Positions 26,992 through 35,569 of a stretch of DNA of 64,000 bases are shown one piece after another. The stretch comes from Methylobacterium nodulans ORS 2060 (GTDB lineage Bacteria; Pseudomonadota; Alphaproteobacteria; Rhizobiales; Beijerinckiaceae): assembly GCF_000022085.1 (NCBI RefSeq), contig NC_011894.1, forward strand, positions 6,136,501-6,200,500. Direction: 5' to 3'. A program made the position numbers and the translations under genes. Every line of letters starts with the position of its first letter. The stretch's first letter is position 1. A model generated the notes under the pieces. The model ran no database searches and was not told the origin of the DNA. It was given only the letters and a program-made list of their open reading frames with translations.

Positions 26992-27452
26992 CGGGGATTC
27001 CGAAGATATGCCCCCGAATTGAATTCCTTAAGGTTAAGGAACCGCGAAAATTCCGGCGCCGCGCGCCGCCCCCGTTCACGGCGGGACGCACCGAAGCCGG
27101 GCGGCGCGCTCCGATCCGGGGCGGCGCGGATCCAGGCAGCCCAATAGAACCTGACGTAGGTGGAAGCCGCCCCGCTCCTCATGCTGAGGTGGCCGGCGAA
27201 AGCCAGCCCTCTGGCCGGCATCAGCCGGCAGGCACCCCGGACCGGTGCTCCCATCCGCCAGAGCCTCGGACCAGCGGTCAGGCGTGCTTCGAGGCAGCCT
27301 GCGCGATCTACGATCGCCAGTGCGATCTGCGATCGCCCGCGCCTCAGCAAGAGGACGGTTGAGGGTGCCATCGGAGGGGCGCTCGGTCAGCCGCGGTTCC
27401 ATCCGCCAGGGGCGGCCCGGCTGGCAGTGAACCGATGCGACAGGGCCTTGCG
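26992..27452. repeat. 461-base gene-free stretch with dispersed repeat copies
   Basis: It contains the palindrome cctcatgctgagg (27177-27189) and the block ggaagccgccccgctcctca next to it, which recurs inverted near 46057-46080. It also contains tccatccgccaggggcggcc (about 27397-27420), similar to tcatccgccagggtcggccc at 46021-46040 and tcatccgtcagggtcggc near 3140. No gene is supported. I interpret it as an accumulation of intergenic repeats between the M23 peptidase and the peroxiredoxin genes. Confidence 0.55.
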
Positions 27453-27917
27453 CTACAGGGCCTTGGCCGCCTTCAGCACCGCCTCGGCATGGCCCGGCAC
27501 CTTCACCTTCGGCCAGACCTCCGCGATTCGGCCGTCGCGGTCGATCAGCACGGTGGTGCGCTCCACCCCCATGTATTTCCGGCCATACATGCTCTTCTCG
27601 ACCCAGACGCCGTAGGCCTGAAGCATCGCCTTCTCCTCGTCGGAGGCGAGCGGGAAGCCGAGCCCGTACTTGTCGCGGAACTTGTCGTGGCTCTTCATCG
27701 GATCGGGCGAGACCCCGATCACCACCGTGTCGGCGGCCGCGAAGGCGTCCCGCAGATCGTTGAAGGCCTTCGCCTCCAGGGTGCAGCCGCTCGTGTTGTC
27801 CTTCGGGTAGAAGTAGAGCACGGCCTTGCGGCCCTTGAGGCAGGTGAGGCTGATCGTCTCGCCGCCGGTGGCCGGCAGGGAGAAATCGGGGGCGGGATCG
27901 CCAGGATTCAGGGGCAT
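27453..27917 (-). CDS. bcp: Thioredoxin-dependent peroxiredoxin of the Bcp/PrxQ group
   Basis: Reduces peroxides using thioredoxin. The 154-residue protein matches the Bcp family: GDPAPDFSLPATGGETISL, VLYFYPKDNTSGCTLEAKAF with the peroxidatic cysteine in TSGCT, VVIGVSPDPMKSHDKF, and VERTTVLIDRDGRIAEVWPK. The resolving cysteine often found five residues after the first is absent (CTLEA), which is also common (1-Cys-like or atypical arrangement). It is divergent from the AsmA-like gene 202 bases away. Confidence 0.95.
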   Translation of the reverse strand: MPLNPGDPAPDFSLPATGGETISLTCLKGRKAVLYFYPKDNTSGCTLEAKAFNDLRDAFAAADTVVIGVSPDPMKSHDKFRDKYGLGFPLASDEEKAMLQAYGVWVEKSMYGRKYMGVERTTVLIDRDGRIAEVWPKVKVPGHAEAVLKAAKAL

Positions 27918-28119
27918 CGTGCCTTCCTTTCGGCCGAATGATGGTGTGCCTCATTGCCGAGGCCGCCGCGACGGCCCGGGGGGAGGAACAGCCGTGGAGG
28001 CGCACAGCGTCCGAGGCGGGCTGCCACGGGACGTCCGGCATGCGGACACACGATTAATCGCAGGTAACCGGACGGAGAAGACACTGGGCGGACAAGTCCC
28101 GCAGGCCCCTCTCCCGGCG

Positions 28120-31100
28120 ATGACAGGCATGGATCAGGCTCCTCCCCCTCGCCGCGCACCGCTGCGCGTGGCGCCCGGCCCGGCCCGGCGGCGATCGGTC
28201 GTGCAGCGATGCGTGCGGGGGGTGCTCCTCCTGAAGCTCGCCGTCGCGCTGCTGCTCGGCCTCGGCTGCGGCCTCGCTTACCTGCGCCTGTCGAGCGGGC
28301 CGATGAGCTTCGCCTGGCTGGAGCCCCGCCTCGCCGCCGCCATCGCCGGGCGGCTCGGCCCGGGCTGGACCGTCGACCTGCGCGACAGCGCCATCGAGAT
28401 CGACCGCGAGGGGGCGCTCGCGCTGCGCACCACCGGGCTCGACATCCGCAACCCGGAAGGCGCGCTCGTCGTGCGCGCGCCGCTCGCCCTGGTCAGCATC
28501 GATCTCGCCCCGCTGCTCGGCCTGACGATCCAGCCGCGCTCGGTGGAGTTCCGCGACCTGCAATTGCGGGCCGTCGTCCATCGGGACGGCTCCATCGCGG
28601 CCTCGGCGGATCCCTCGGATGCGCAGCCGACCACCCCGCCCGGCGTGGACGCCGCCCGCGGCACCGTCTCGCCGCTCTCGGCCACGATGGCCTCGATCCT
28701 GAGCCTCGTCCTCGATCCGGCCGGCGTGATCGGCTCCCTCGACCGTGCCCGCCTGACCAATGCCCGCCTCACCCTGACGGACGACAGCGGCACCGAGCGC
28801 GCGGTGTTTCCCCGCGTCGACGGGATCTTCACCCGCGACGCGGTGCGCGACGCCAAGGTGTTCGAGATGCGCATCATGGGACCGCACGGCCCCTGGCGCT
28901 TCGGCGGGGATGTGGAACGGGCGGCGGGAAACATCCGGCGCGGCGTTCTCACCCTCGATGACCTCCCGGTCACCGACCTGCTGCTCCTCTCCGGCCAGTC
29001 GCGCCTGCCGCTGACCACCGACGTGAAGCTGTCGGGCCGGGCCGCGGTGGCGATGCACGGCGCGCGCCTCGACACCATGTCCCTCTCGCTGACCTCGAGC
29101 GAGGGCACCCTCCTCATCGAGGAGAAGGACTTCAATCCGGTGACCATCGAGGGCGTCTCGGTCGAAGCGAGCTGGGACGAGGCCCGGCGCGCGCTCAAGC
29201 TCGACGCGCTGGACTACCGCGGCGCCGGCAACGCCGTGCGGCTCGCGGGCGAGTGGGTCGCCGGAGCGGCGGGGGCCGATCCGGCCTGGACGGCAACGCT
29301 CGCGGGCCGCGACGCGGTGCTGCGGGGCGCCGTCGACGGCGACGCCCCGATCCGGATCGACAGCATCGAGGCGACGCTCTCGGGCCGGGACGACGGCGTC
29401 GCCATCGAGCGCTTCGCCCTGTCGGGACCGACGGCGAGCGGCACCATCACCGGGACATTGGGCACCCACGCCGACGAGGGCGGCCTCACCCTGCACATCC
29501 TGGCCGACCGGGCCGAGGGGCGCACCGCCCTGCGGCTCTGGCCCGAGCACATCGCGCCGCCGATCCGCACCTACCTGGTCGACAACCTGCGCGGCGGGCA
29601 TCTCGACAGCCTCGACATCACCGTCGACATGACGCAGGCGGAATTCGCCGCGGCCACCCGCGGCGACCCGGTGCCGGACAAGGCGGTGCGGATCGCCTTC
29701 GCGGTCAGCGACGGGAGCCTGGTGATCTCGCCGGAGGCGCCACCGCTCACCCGCGGGCGCGTCTCCGGGCTGGTGACCGGGCGCAACACCACGATCCGCG
29801 GCGCCACGGCCGAGATCCGGATGCCGGACGGGCGGGCGCTCACCCTCCAGGACGGATCCTTCGTCATCAAGGATGCGGTGCCCAGGGACGTGACGGCCCA
29901 GATCGGCCTGCGCCTGACCGGCGGCACGGACGCGCTCGCCTCGCTCCTCCAGGCGAAGCTGTTCCGCGGCCTCACCGGCGCCGAGATCGATCCGGCCACG
30001 ACCCGCGGCCAGGCGGATCTGCGGATCGACTTTCCGTTGAGCCTCAACGCGGTGCCGGAGATCGCGGACCTGCCGGTGGTGATGTCCGGCAGCTTCAGCG
30101 ACGTCTCGGTGGACCGGCTCGTCGGCAAGGACCGGCTGGAGAACGGCCGCTTCAGCCTCGCCTACGACCGTAGCGGCTTCTCGATGAAGGGCGAGGCCAG
30201 GCTCTCGGGCGCGCCGATGAGCGTCGACCTGCATCAGCCGAAGCCGGGCGCGCCGGGCGAGGCCGTGGTGGCGCTCACCCTGGACGAGGCGGCCCGGGCG
30301 CGCCGGGGCCTGCCCGTCGCGCCGGCGCTCGCCGGCCCGGTGCCGGCGCGCTTCGTGGTGCCGATCGGCCGCCCCGGCAAGACGACCGCCCGGGTCGAGG
30401 CCGACCTCACCCGGGCCTCGATCGACGGGCTCGTGCCCGGCTGGACCAAGGCTGCGGGCAAGCCCGGCCGGCTCACCTTCGCGCTCACCGATACGGGCAA
30501 CGGCACGGAACTGAAGGACCTCGCCCTCGAGGCGGGCAGCGTGGCGGCCAAGGGCAGCGCCGTGATCTCGGCCGAGGGCGGCCTGGAGCGCGCGGAGTTC
30601 ACGAGCCTCAAGCTCTCGCCCGGCGACGACGTGCGCGGCCAGCTGGAGCGCAGCGGCGGCGTCTACAAGGTGATGCTGAAGGGCGGGGTCGCGGATGCGC
30701 GGCCCTTCCTGCGCGCGCTCTCCGCCCCCGCCAGGAAGGGCGGCAAGGAGGCGGCCTCCCGGGACGTCGATGCGGATCTGAGCTTCGCCATCCTCACGGG
30801 CTTCAACGACGAGGCGCTGACGAACGCGACTCTCAAGCTCTCCTTACGCGGCGACGACCTGCGGCAGGCCCGCATCCAGGGACGCCTGCGGGGGGCCTCG
30901 GTCCGCGTCGAGGTGGGACGGGGCGAGCGGGGCGGCACGCCGGTCCTCACGGCCGAGTCCACCGATGCGGGCGCGGTGCTGCGCTTCCTCGACATCTACC
31001 GGCGCATGCAGGGCGGCCGGCTCTCTCTCCAAACCACCATGAATGACGGGCCGCAGGCGGGCGCCGTGCAGATCCGCTCCTTCACCCTGCGCGACGAGCC

Positions 31101-31572
31101 GGCGCTCGGCCGCATCATGGCGCAGGGCGAGCCCGCCCCGGAGGACCGGGGCGGCCGCTCGCCCGGGCGGCGGCCGGAGGCGAACGACGTGGGCTTCGAC
31201 CGGCTCACCGCGGAATTCGTGCGCACGGGCACCCGGATCGACTTCTCGGACGCGGCCATCTCGGGTCCGGCCATGGGCTTCACGCTGGGCGGCTGGCTCG
31301 ATACCGGCCGCAACGCCACCGACATCCGCGGCACCTTCGTGCCGCTCTACGGGCTCAACAACGTCTTCTCGCAGGTGCCGATCGTCGGCCCGCTGCTCGG
31401 CGGCGGCCACAACGAGGGCCTGTTCGGCATCAACTTCTCGGTGACGGGCCCGATGAGCGCGCCGAACGTCGCCGTGAACCCGCTCTCGGCCATCGCGCCG
31501 GGCTTCCTGCGCAAGCTGTTCGGGGCGGGCGGCGATCCCTCCGCGGCGGCCGCGCCGCGGCTCAATCCCTGA
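28120..31572 (+). CDS. Large AsmA/YhdP-like envelope protein (DUF3971 type)
   Basis: A 1150-residue protein with one N-terminal membrane segment (about 33-55, VLLLKLAVALLLGLGCGLAY) followed by a long periplasmic beta-rich region. The C-terminal part (GVVxx-like LDTGRNATDIRGTFVPLYGL and NNVFSQVPIVGPLLGGGHNE, then LFGINFSVTGPMSAPNVAVN) is the hallmark of the YhdP/TamB-AsmA-like group. Members are thought to form bridges that move phospholipid to the outer membrane. An ATG at 28129 (three codons later) is an equally good start. It sits beside the M23 peptidase, amidase and PBP1A genes, consistent with an envelope role. Confidence 0.85.
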   Translation: MTGMDQAPPPRRAPLRVAPGPARRRSVVQRCVRGVLLLKLAVALLLGLGCGLAYLRLSSGPMSFAWLEPRLAAAIAGRLGPGWTVDLRDSAIEIDREGALALRTTGLDIRNPEGALVVRAPLALVSIDLAPLLGLTIQPRSVEFRDLQLRAVVHRDGSIAASADPSDAQPTTPPGVDAARGTVSPLSATMASILSLVLDPAGVIGSLDRARLTNARLTLTDDSGTERAVFPRVDGIFTRDAVRDAKVFEMRIMGPHGPWRFGGDVERAAGNIRRGVLTLDDLPVTDLLLLSGQSRLPLTTDVKLSGRAAVAMHGARLDTMSLSLTSSEGTLLIEEKDFNPVTIEGVSVEASWDEARRALKLDALDYRGAGNAVRLAGEWVAGAAGADPAWTATLAGRDAVLRGAVDGDAPIRIDSIEATLSGRDDGVAIERFALSGPTASGTITGTLGTHADEGGLTLHILADRAEGRTALRLWPEHIAPPIRTYLVDNLRGGHLDSLDITVDMTQAEFAAATRGDPVPDKAVRIAFAVSDGSLVISPEAPPLTRGRVSGLVTGRNTTIRGATAEIRMPDGRALTLQDGSFVIKDAVPRDVTAQIGLRLTGGTDALASLLQAKLFRGLTGAEIDPATTRGQADLRIDFPLSLNAVPEIADLPVVMSGSFSDVSVDRLVGKDRLENGRFSLAYDRSGFSMKGEARLSGAPMSVDLHQPKPGAPGEAVVALTLDEAARARRGLPVAPALAGPVPARFVVPIGRPGKTTARVEADLTRASIDGLVPGWTKAAGKPGRLTFALTDTGNGTELKDLALEAGSVAAKGSAVISAEGGLERAEFTSLKLSPGDDVRGQLERSGGVYKVMLKGGVADARPFLRALSAPARKGGKEAASRDVDADLSFAILTGFNDEALTNATLKLSLRGDDLRQARIQGRLRGASVRVEVGRGERGGTPVLTAESTDAGAVLRFLDIYRRMQGGRLSLQTTMNDGPQAGAVQIRSFTLRDEPALGRIMAQGEPAPEDRGGRSPGRRPEANDVGFDRLTAEFVRTGTRIDFSDAAISGPAMGFTLGGWLDTGRNATDIRGTFVPLYGLNNVFSQVPIVGPLLGGGHNEGLFGINFSVTGPMSAPNVAVNPLSAIAPGFLRKLFGAGGDPSAAAAPRLNP

Positions 31573-31628
31573 CCGGGCGCCTCACGGCCGGAAGCCTCCC
31601 GGGCGGCGCTCCGGCCCGCGAGCGGCGC

Positions 31629-31844
31629 TCACCGGGTGATCCGCTTCGGCGCGATCGGGTCGCTCGCCGGAAAGGTCTCCTCCACGGCCTCGTCGAGAAG
31701 CTGCTCCTGACGCGCCTTCAGATCCTCGCCCGGCCGGCGCGGGCCGGGGGCGGATTCGGCCGCCCGGTCGGCAAGGCACTGGCCGCTGATGCGCTCCTCG
31801 GATTCGGGCCGGACCTCCGGGCCGGGTGTCGCGGATTGGGTCAT
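31629..31844 (-). CDS. Small conserved protein with the motif ETFPASDP
   Basis: A 71-residue protein, MTQSATPGPEVRPESEERIS, ending LLDEAVEETFPASDPIAPKR. The LDEAxEETFPASDP block recurs in many short, uncharacterised alphaproteobacterial proteins (family knowledge), which supports it being real. The rest is charged and probably disordered, with a single cysteine. The ATG at 31844 is chosen because the longer upstream frame is arginine-rich shadow sequence. It lies 57 bases after the convergent AsmA-like gene. Function unknown. Confidence 0.7.
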   Translation of the reverse strand: MTQSATPGPEVRPESEERISGQCLADRAAESAPGPRRPGEDLKARQEQLLDEAVEETFPASDPIAPKRITR

Positions 31845-31972
31845 GGCATCCTCCGGGTTGCTCTCGCCCTCACCAACTCGGAGCGGGGCCGATCGTTCGC
31901 CGGACCGGCGCTCCCGCGGGCGGGTGTGGAGACCCGCACCGCCGCCCTCCCGGGAGGAGGGCCTTCGGCGTG

Positions 31973-32911
31973 TCACGCTCCGGCGGCGAGGATCGCGTCC
32001 CGGGCCGCCCGGTCGGGCAGGGCATCGAACACGCCGGGCCGGGCGACCACGCAGGCGCCGCAGGCGGCGGCCTGGCGCAGGGCCTCGGCGAGGGGACGAT
32101 TCTCCACGAGCGCAACCGCGAGCCCGGCCGTGAAGGCATCGCCCGCCCCGATCGTGTCCACCGCCGCGACCGGGAAGGCGGGCTGGGTCAGCAACGGGCC
32201 GCCGGCCTCCCGGGCGAGGGCGCCCCTTTCGCCGAGCGTCACCACGACGATGCGCGGCCCCCGCGCCAGCAGCGCCGCGACGAGATCCTCCCAGGCTCCC
32301 GTCGGCAGGCCGAGATCCTCGCGCAGGGCCGCCGCCTCGGTGGCGTTGAGGACGAGGATGGTGGTGTCGGCGAGGAGCGCCGCCGGAACCGGCCGGAACG
32401 GCGAGGGGTTGAGCAGGGTCGCGACCCCGGCCGCGCGGGCGCGGCGGAACGCTTCGGCGATCGGCGCCTCGCCGATCTCGAACTGCGCGAGCACGCAGCG
32501 CGCCCGGATCAGGCGGCCCGCCGCCTGCGCCACCGCCGCGGAATCGAGATGGGCATTGGCGCCCGGAAAGACCGCAATGCAGTTCTCGCCGGCCGCATCC
32601 ACGAGGCCGATCCCCGCCCCCGTGGGCGCATCCACCCGGCGCAGCATCGCGGCCGGCAGGCCGGCCCGCCGCAGGGCCGCCTCCGCCATGTCGCCGAACG
32701 GGTCGCGGCCGACCGCCACGAGACCGTCGACCCGGGCGCCGAGGCGCCGGGCACCGACGGCAAGGTTCAGTCCTTTACCACCGGGATCGAGCCAGAAGGC
32801 CTGCGCCTCCAGCGTCTCCCCGGGTCGCGGCTGCCGCGCAACCATGGCAGAACAGGCCGCCACGAAGCTCCCCAGGACGAACAGGTCCGGATCCTCTCCG
32901 ATGTCGGTCAC
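31973..32911 (-). CDS. PfkB-family carbohydrate kinase (ribokinase-like)
   Basis: Phosphorylates a sugar or nucleoside; the substrate is unknown. The 312-residue protein shows the family signatures: LDPGGKGLNLAVGARRLGA near the start and VDTIGAGDAFTAGLAVALVE with the catalytic Asp at the end. It also has NPSPFRPVPAALLADTTILV and LNATEAAAL in between. The GTG at 32911 is preferred because an AGAGGGA ribosome site lies 9 bases upstream and the product then starts at the family N-terminus (DIGEDPDLFVLGSFVAA). It is divergent from a GntR/UTRA regulator 104 bases away, which probably controls it. Confidence 0.87.
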   Translation of the reverse strand: MTDIGEDPDLFVLGSFVAACSAMVARQPRPGETLEAQAFWLDPGGKGLNLAVGARRLGARVDGLVAVGRDPFGDMAEAALRRAGLPAAMLRRVDAPTGAGIGLVDAAGENCIAVFPGANAHLDSAAVAQAAGRLIRARCVLAQFEIGEAPIAEAFRRARAAGVATLLNPSPFRPVPAALLADTTILVLNATEAAALREDLGLPTGAWEDLVAALLARGPRIVVVTLGERGALAREAGGPLLTQPAFPVAAVDTIGAGDAFTAGLAVALVENRPLAEALRQAAACGACVVARPGVFDALPDRAARDAILAAGA

Positions 32912-33015
32912 GGCTATGCTCCCTCTCGGCCCTGCGGCCGCACCTCCCGGCGATACGACACCATGTGGCGGGCGGCTTGTCATGACGGGCCTCACGAAGC
33001 GGAGCGTCGAGCCCG

Positions 33016-33810
33016 ATGTCTGAGGGAGATCCCGTCCGCGTCCGCTGGAGCCATGGGCCGGCGGCTCCTCCGCTGCCGAGCCTCGTCCATCTGCGCCAGG
33101 ACACGGCCAAACCCCTGTATCAGCAGCTCGAGGAGCAGCTGCGCGCGCTCATCGAGGACGGCACCCTCGCGGCCGGCACCACCCTGCCGGCGGAACGCAC
33201 CTTCGCGGAGGCGATGGGGGTGAGCCGCACCACGGTCCAGCGCTGCTACGACGCCCTGCGCCGGCAGCGCTACCTGAGCGCCCATGGGCGGCTCGGCTAC
33301 ATCGTCGAGGCCGGCCGCACCCGGCTCAGTCCCGGCATGGACCGCCTCAAGGGCTTCACCGAGGAGATGCACGAACTCGGCCGCGTGCCCTCCTCCGAGA
33401 TCCTGGAGCGGGTCGTCGTCCGGGACCCTGCCCTGGCGGAGCTGTTCGGCCGCCCGCCGCAGGCGACCTTCCTGCGGCTCGTGCGCATCCGCAAGGGCGA
33501 CGGCATCCCGCTGTCGCGGGAGATGGCGTGGTACGACCTCACGGCGGTCCCGGACCTCGCGGATGCGGACCTGAGCGGGTCGGTCTACGCCCATCTCGGT
33601 CGGTCCGGGGCGCGGCTGGTGCGCTGCCAGCAGACGATCGAGGCCGCGCTGCCGGACGCCGATGCCTGCGCGGTGTTCGGTTTTTCCGAGCCGCGCCCCT
33701 GCCTGCTGATCAAGCGGCGCTCCTATGCCCGCGACGACCAGATGATCGAGTATGTCGAGGGCCTGTTCCGGGGCGACGCCTATGCGTACCGCCTCGACCT
33801 GAGGGTCTAG
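33016..33810 (+). CDS. GntR-family regulator of the HutC/UTRA type
   Basis: Ligand-responsive DNA-binding repressor or activator. The 264-residue protein has a winged-helix domain (about 30-95: KPLYQQLEEQLRALIEDGTL, LPAERTFAEAMGVSRTTVQR) and a UTRA effector domain (about 115-260: VPSSEILERVVVRD, DGIPLSREMAWYDL, CLLIKRRSYARDDQMIEYV). UTRA domains often bind sugar phosphates, which suits the divergent PfkB kinase. No transporter is nearby. The ATG at 33016 gives a normal N-terminus. Confidence 0.9.
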   Translation: MSEGDPVRVRWSHGPAAPPLPSLVHLRQDTAKPLYQQLEEQLRALIEDGTLAAGTTLPAERTFAEAMGVSRTTVQRCYDALRRQRYLSAHGRLGYIVEAGRTRLSPGMDRLKGFTEEMHELGRVPSSEILERVVVRDPALAELFGRPPQATFLRLVRIRKGDGIPLSREMAWYDLTAVPDLADADLSGSVYAHLGRSGARLVRCQQTIEAALPDADACAVFGFSEPRPCLLIKRRSYARDDQMIEYVEGLFRGDAYAYRLDLRV

Positions 33811-33835
33811 AGCCGCAGGCCGTCGCGGCGCGCCG

Positions 33836-33850
33836 TTAACCGCCTACTAA
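33836..33850 (+). promoter_or_regulatory. CtrA-box-like site upstream of fliF
   Basis: TTAA-ccgccta-CTAA matches the CtrA consensus TTAA-N7-TTAA with one mismatch, in the 57-base gap between the GntR gene and fliF. CtrA is the cell-cycle master regulator that activates early flagellar operons in alphaproteobacteria (family knowledge). If it overlaps the -35 region, transcription would start at or after 33870, which argues for a fliF start codon further downstream than 33868. Confidence 0.55.
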
Positions 33851-33867
33851 CCACGGCCCGGCAATTT

Positions 33868-35538
33868 TTGCCTAAGAGCCCGGCCGGTCCGGGTGGCGGG
33901 TTCAAGCGCGTCGTGAAGCCGGTTCTCGATCTGGTGGCGAAGTTCGGGCCGGCGCGGCTTGCCGCGATGGGCGCCGTGACGCTCACCCTCGTGGGCTTCT
34001 TCGCCTTCGTGATCCTGCGCGTGTCGCGGCCCGAGATGGGCGTGCTCTACGCCGACCTGTCGATGCAGGATGCGAGCGCGGTGATCCGGGACCTCGATGC
34101 GCGCGGGCTCCGCTACGAGACGCGGGGCGAGATGGGCCAGACCATCCTGGCGCCCCGCGCCGACCTCGCGCGCCTGCGCATGGACCTCGCCGGCAAGGGG
34201 CTGCCGAGCGCGGGCGGGGTCGGCTACGAGATCTTCGACAAGGGGGACGCCTTCTCGTCCACGACCTTCGTCCAGAACGTCAACCACCTGCGCGCCCTCG
34301 AAGGCGAGCTCGCCCGCTCGATCCGGGCGATCGGGCGGGTGCAGGCGGCCCGCATCCACCTCGTCATCCCGGAGAAGCGGCTGTTCGCCCGCGACCGCGA
34401 GCCGCCGAGCGCCGCGATCGTGCTCAAGCTGTCGGGAGATCTCGATCCGGGGCAGGTGCGGGCGGTGCGCCACCTCGTGGCCTCCTCGGTGGAGGGGCTG
34501 AAGCCCGACCGCATCTCGATCGTGGACGAGCGCGGGCGGCTCCTCGCCGACGGCGCGAAGCCCGAGGACGCGCAAGGCCGCCTCGGCCTCGACGAGCGGC
34601 AGGCCAATCTGGAGCACCGCCTGCGCGCGCAGGTCGAGGGAATCGTCGCCGGCATCGTGGGATCGGGCCGGGCGCGCGTGCAGGTCGCGGCCGAGCTCGA
34701 CGCGAACCGGATCGAGAGCCGCTCGGAGACCTTCGATCCCGAGAGCCGGGTCGTGCGCTCGACCCAGACCCGCTCGGAGACCCAGCAATCGCAGGGGCCC
34801 GGCGAGACCGGGGTCAGCGTCGGCAACGAGTTGCCCGGCGCCCGGGACCCGGCGCAGCAGAACGGTACCCGCGAGGCGTCGAACAAGAACGAGGAGACCA
34901 CCAACTACGAGATCTCCCGGGTGACGCGGACGGAGATCAACGAGGGCGGCCGCATCAGGCGCCTCTCGGTGGCGGTGGTGATCGACGGCACCTATACGCC
35001 CGGGCCCGACGGCCGGCCCGTCTATGCGCCGCGCCCGCAGGACGAGCTCGACCGCATCACCGCGCTGGTGCGCACCGCCGTCGGCTACGACAAGGCCCGG
35101 GGCGACCAGATCGAGGTGGTCAACCTGCGCTTCGCCGAGGGCCCGGTCCCGGCGGAGATCCCGGAGGAGGGGCTCCTCGCCTCCTTCAAGCCGACCAAGG
35201 AGGACGTGCTGCGCCTCGCCGAACTCGGCGTGCTGGCGCTCCTCACCCTGGTGGTGGTGCTCGCCGTGGTGCGCCCGCTGCTGCGGCGGGTGATCGCCGT
35301 CGACGCCCCGCCCGCCGAGCTGGTGGCGGCCGGGATCCCGGTCCTGCCGGGCGCCCTGCCGGGCGCCGCGCCCGCGGAGGACGCGCCGCCCCCCGACAGC
35401 CCCGCCAAGCACCTCGTCGACTTCGCCAGGATCAACGGGAAGCTCCAAGCCGAGACGATAGAGCGGGTGGCCGACATCGTGCGGCAGAACCCCGCCGAGA
35501 CCGCCGAAGTCCTGCGCAACTGGATCAACGACCGCTAA
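33868..35538 (+). CDS. fliF: Flagellar M-ring (MS-ring) protein FliF
   Basis: Forms the membrane ring of the flagellar basal body. Up to 556 residues: a first membrane segment (about 35-55, LTLVGFFAFVILRV), two ring-building motifs with EMGVLYADLSMQDASAVIRD and GVGYEIFDKGDAFSSTTFVQ, the conserved EGELARSIRAIGRVQAARIH and SVEGLKPDRISIVDERG, a second membrane segment (about 450-470) and a C-terminal FliG-binding tail. The leftmost start is TTG 33868 with no clear ribosome site; GTG 33913 (VKPVLDLVAKFGPARLAAMG) is an alternative that fits the CtrA-like site better. It is the first gene of fliF-fliG-fliH-fliN-flbD. Confidence 0.93.
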   Translation: MPKSPAGPGGGFKRVVKPVLDLVAKFGPARLAAMGAVTLTLVGFFAFVILRVSRPEMGVLYADLSMQDASAVIRDLDARGLRYETRGEMGQTILAPRADLARLRMDLAGKGLPSAGGVGYEIFDKGDAFSSTTFVQNVNHLRALEGELARSIRAIGRVQAARIHLVIPEKRLFARDREPPSAAIVLKLSGDLDPGQVRAVRHLVASSVEGLKPDRISIVDERGRLLADGAKPEDAQGRLGLDERQANLEHRLRAQVEGIVAGIVGSGRARVQVAAELDANRIESRSETFDPESRVVRSTQTRSETQQSQGPGETGVSVGNELPGARDPAQQNGTREASNKNEETTNYEISRVTRTEINEGGRIRRLSVAVVIDGTYTPGPDGRPVYAPRPQDELDRITALVRTAVGYDKARGDQIEVVNLRFAEGPVPAEIPEEGLLASFKPTKEDVLRLAELGVLALLTLVVVLAVVRPLLRRVIAVDAPPAELVAAGIPVLPGALPGAAPAEDAPPPDSPAKHLVDFARINGKLQAETIERVADIVRQNPAETAEVLRNWINDR

Positions 35539-35569
35539 AGCCCCGCCCGAGAGGTTGAGAGACGAGAGC

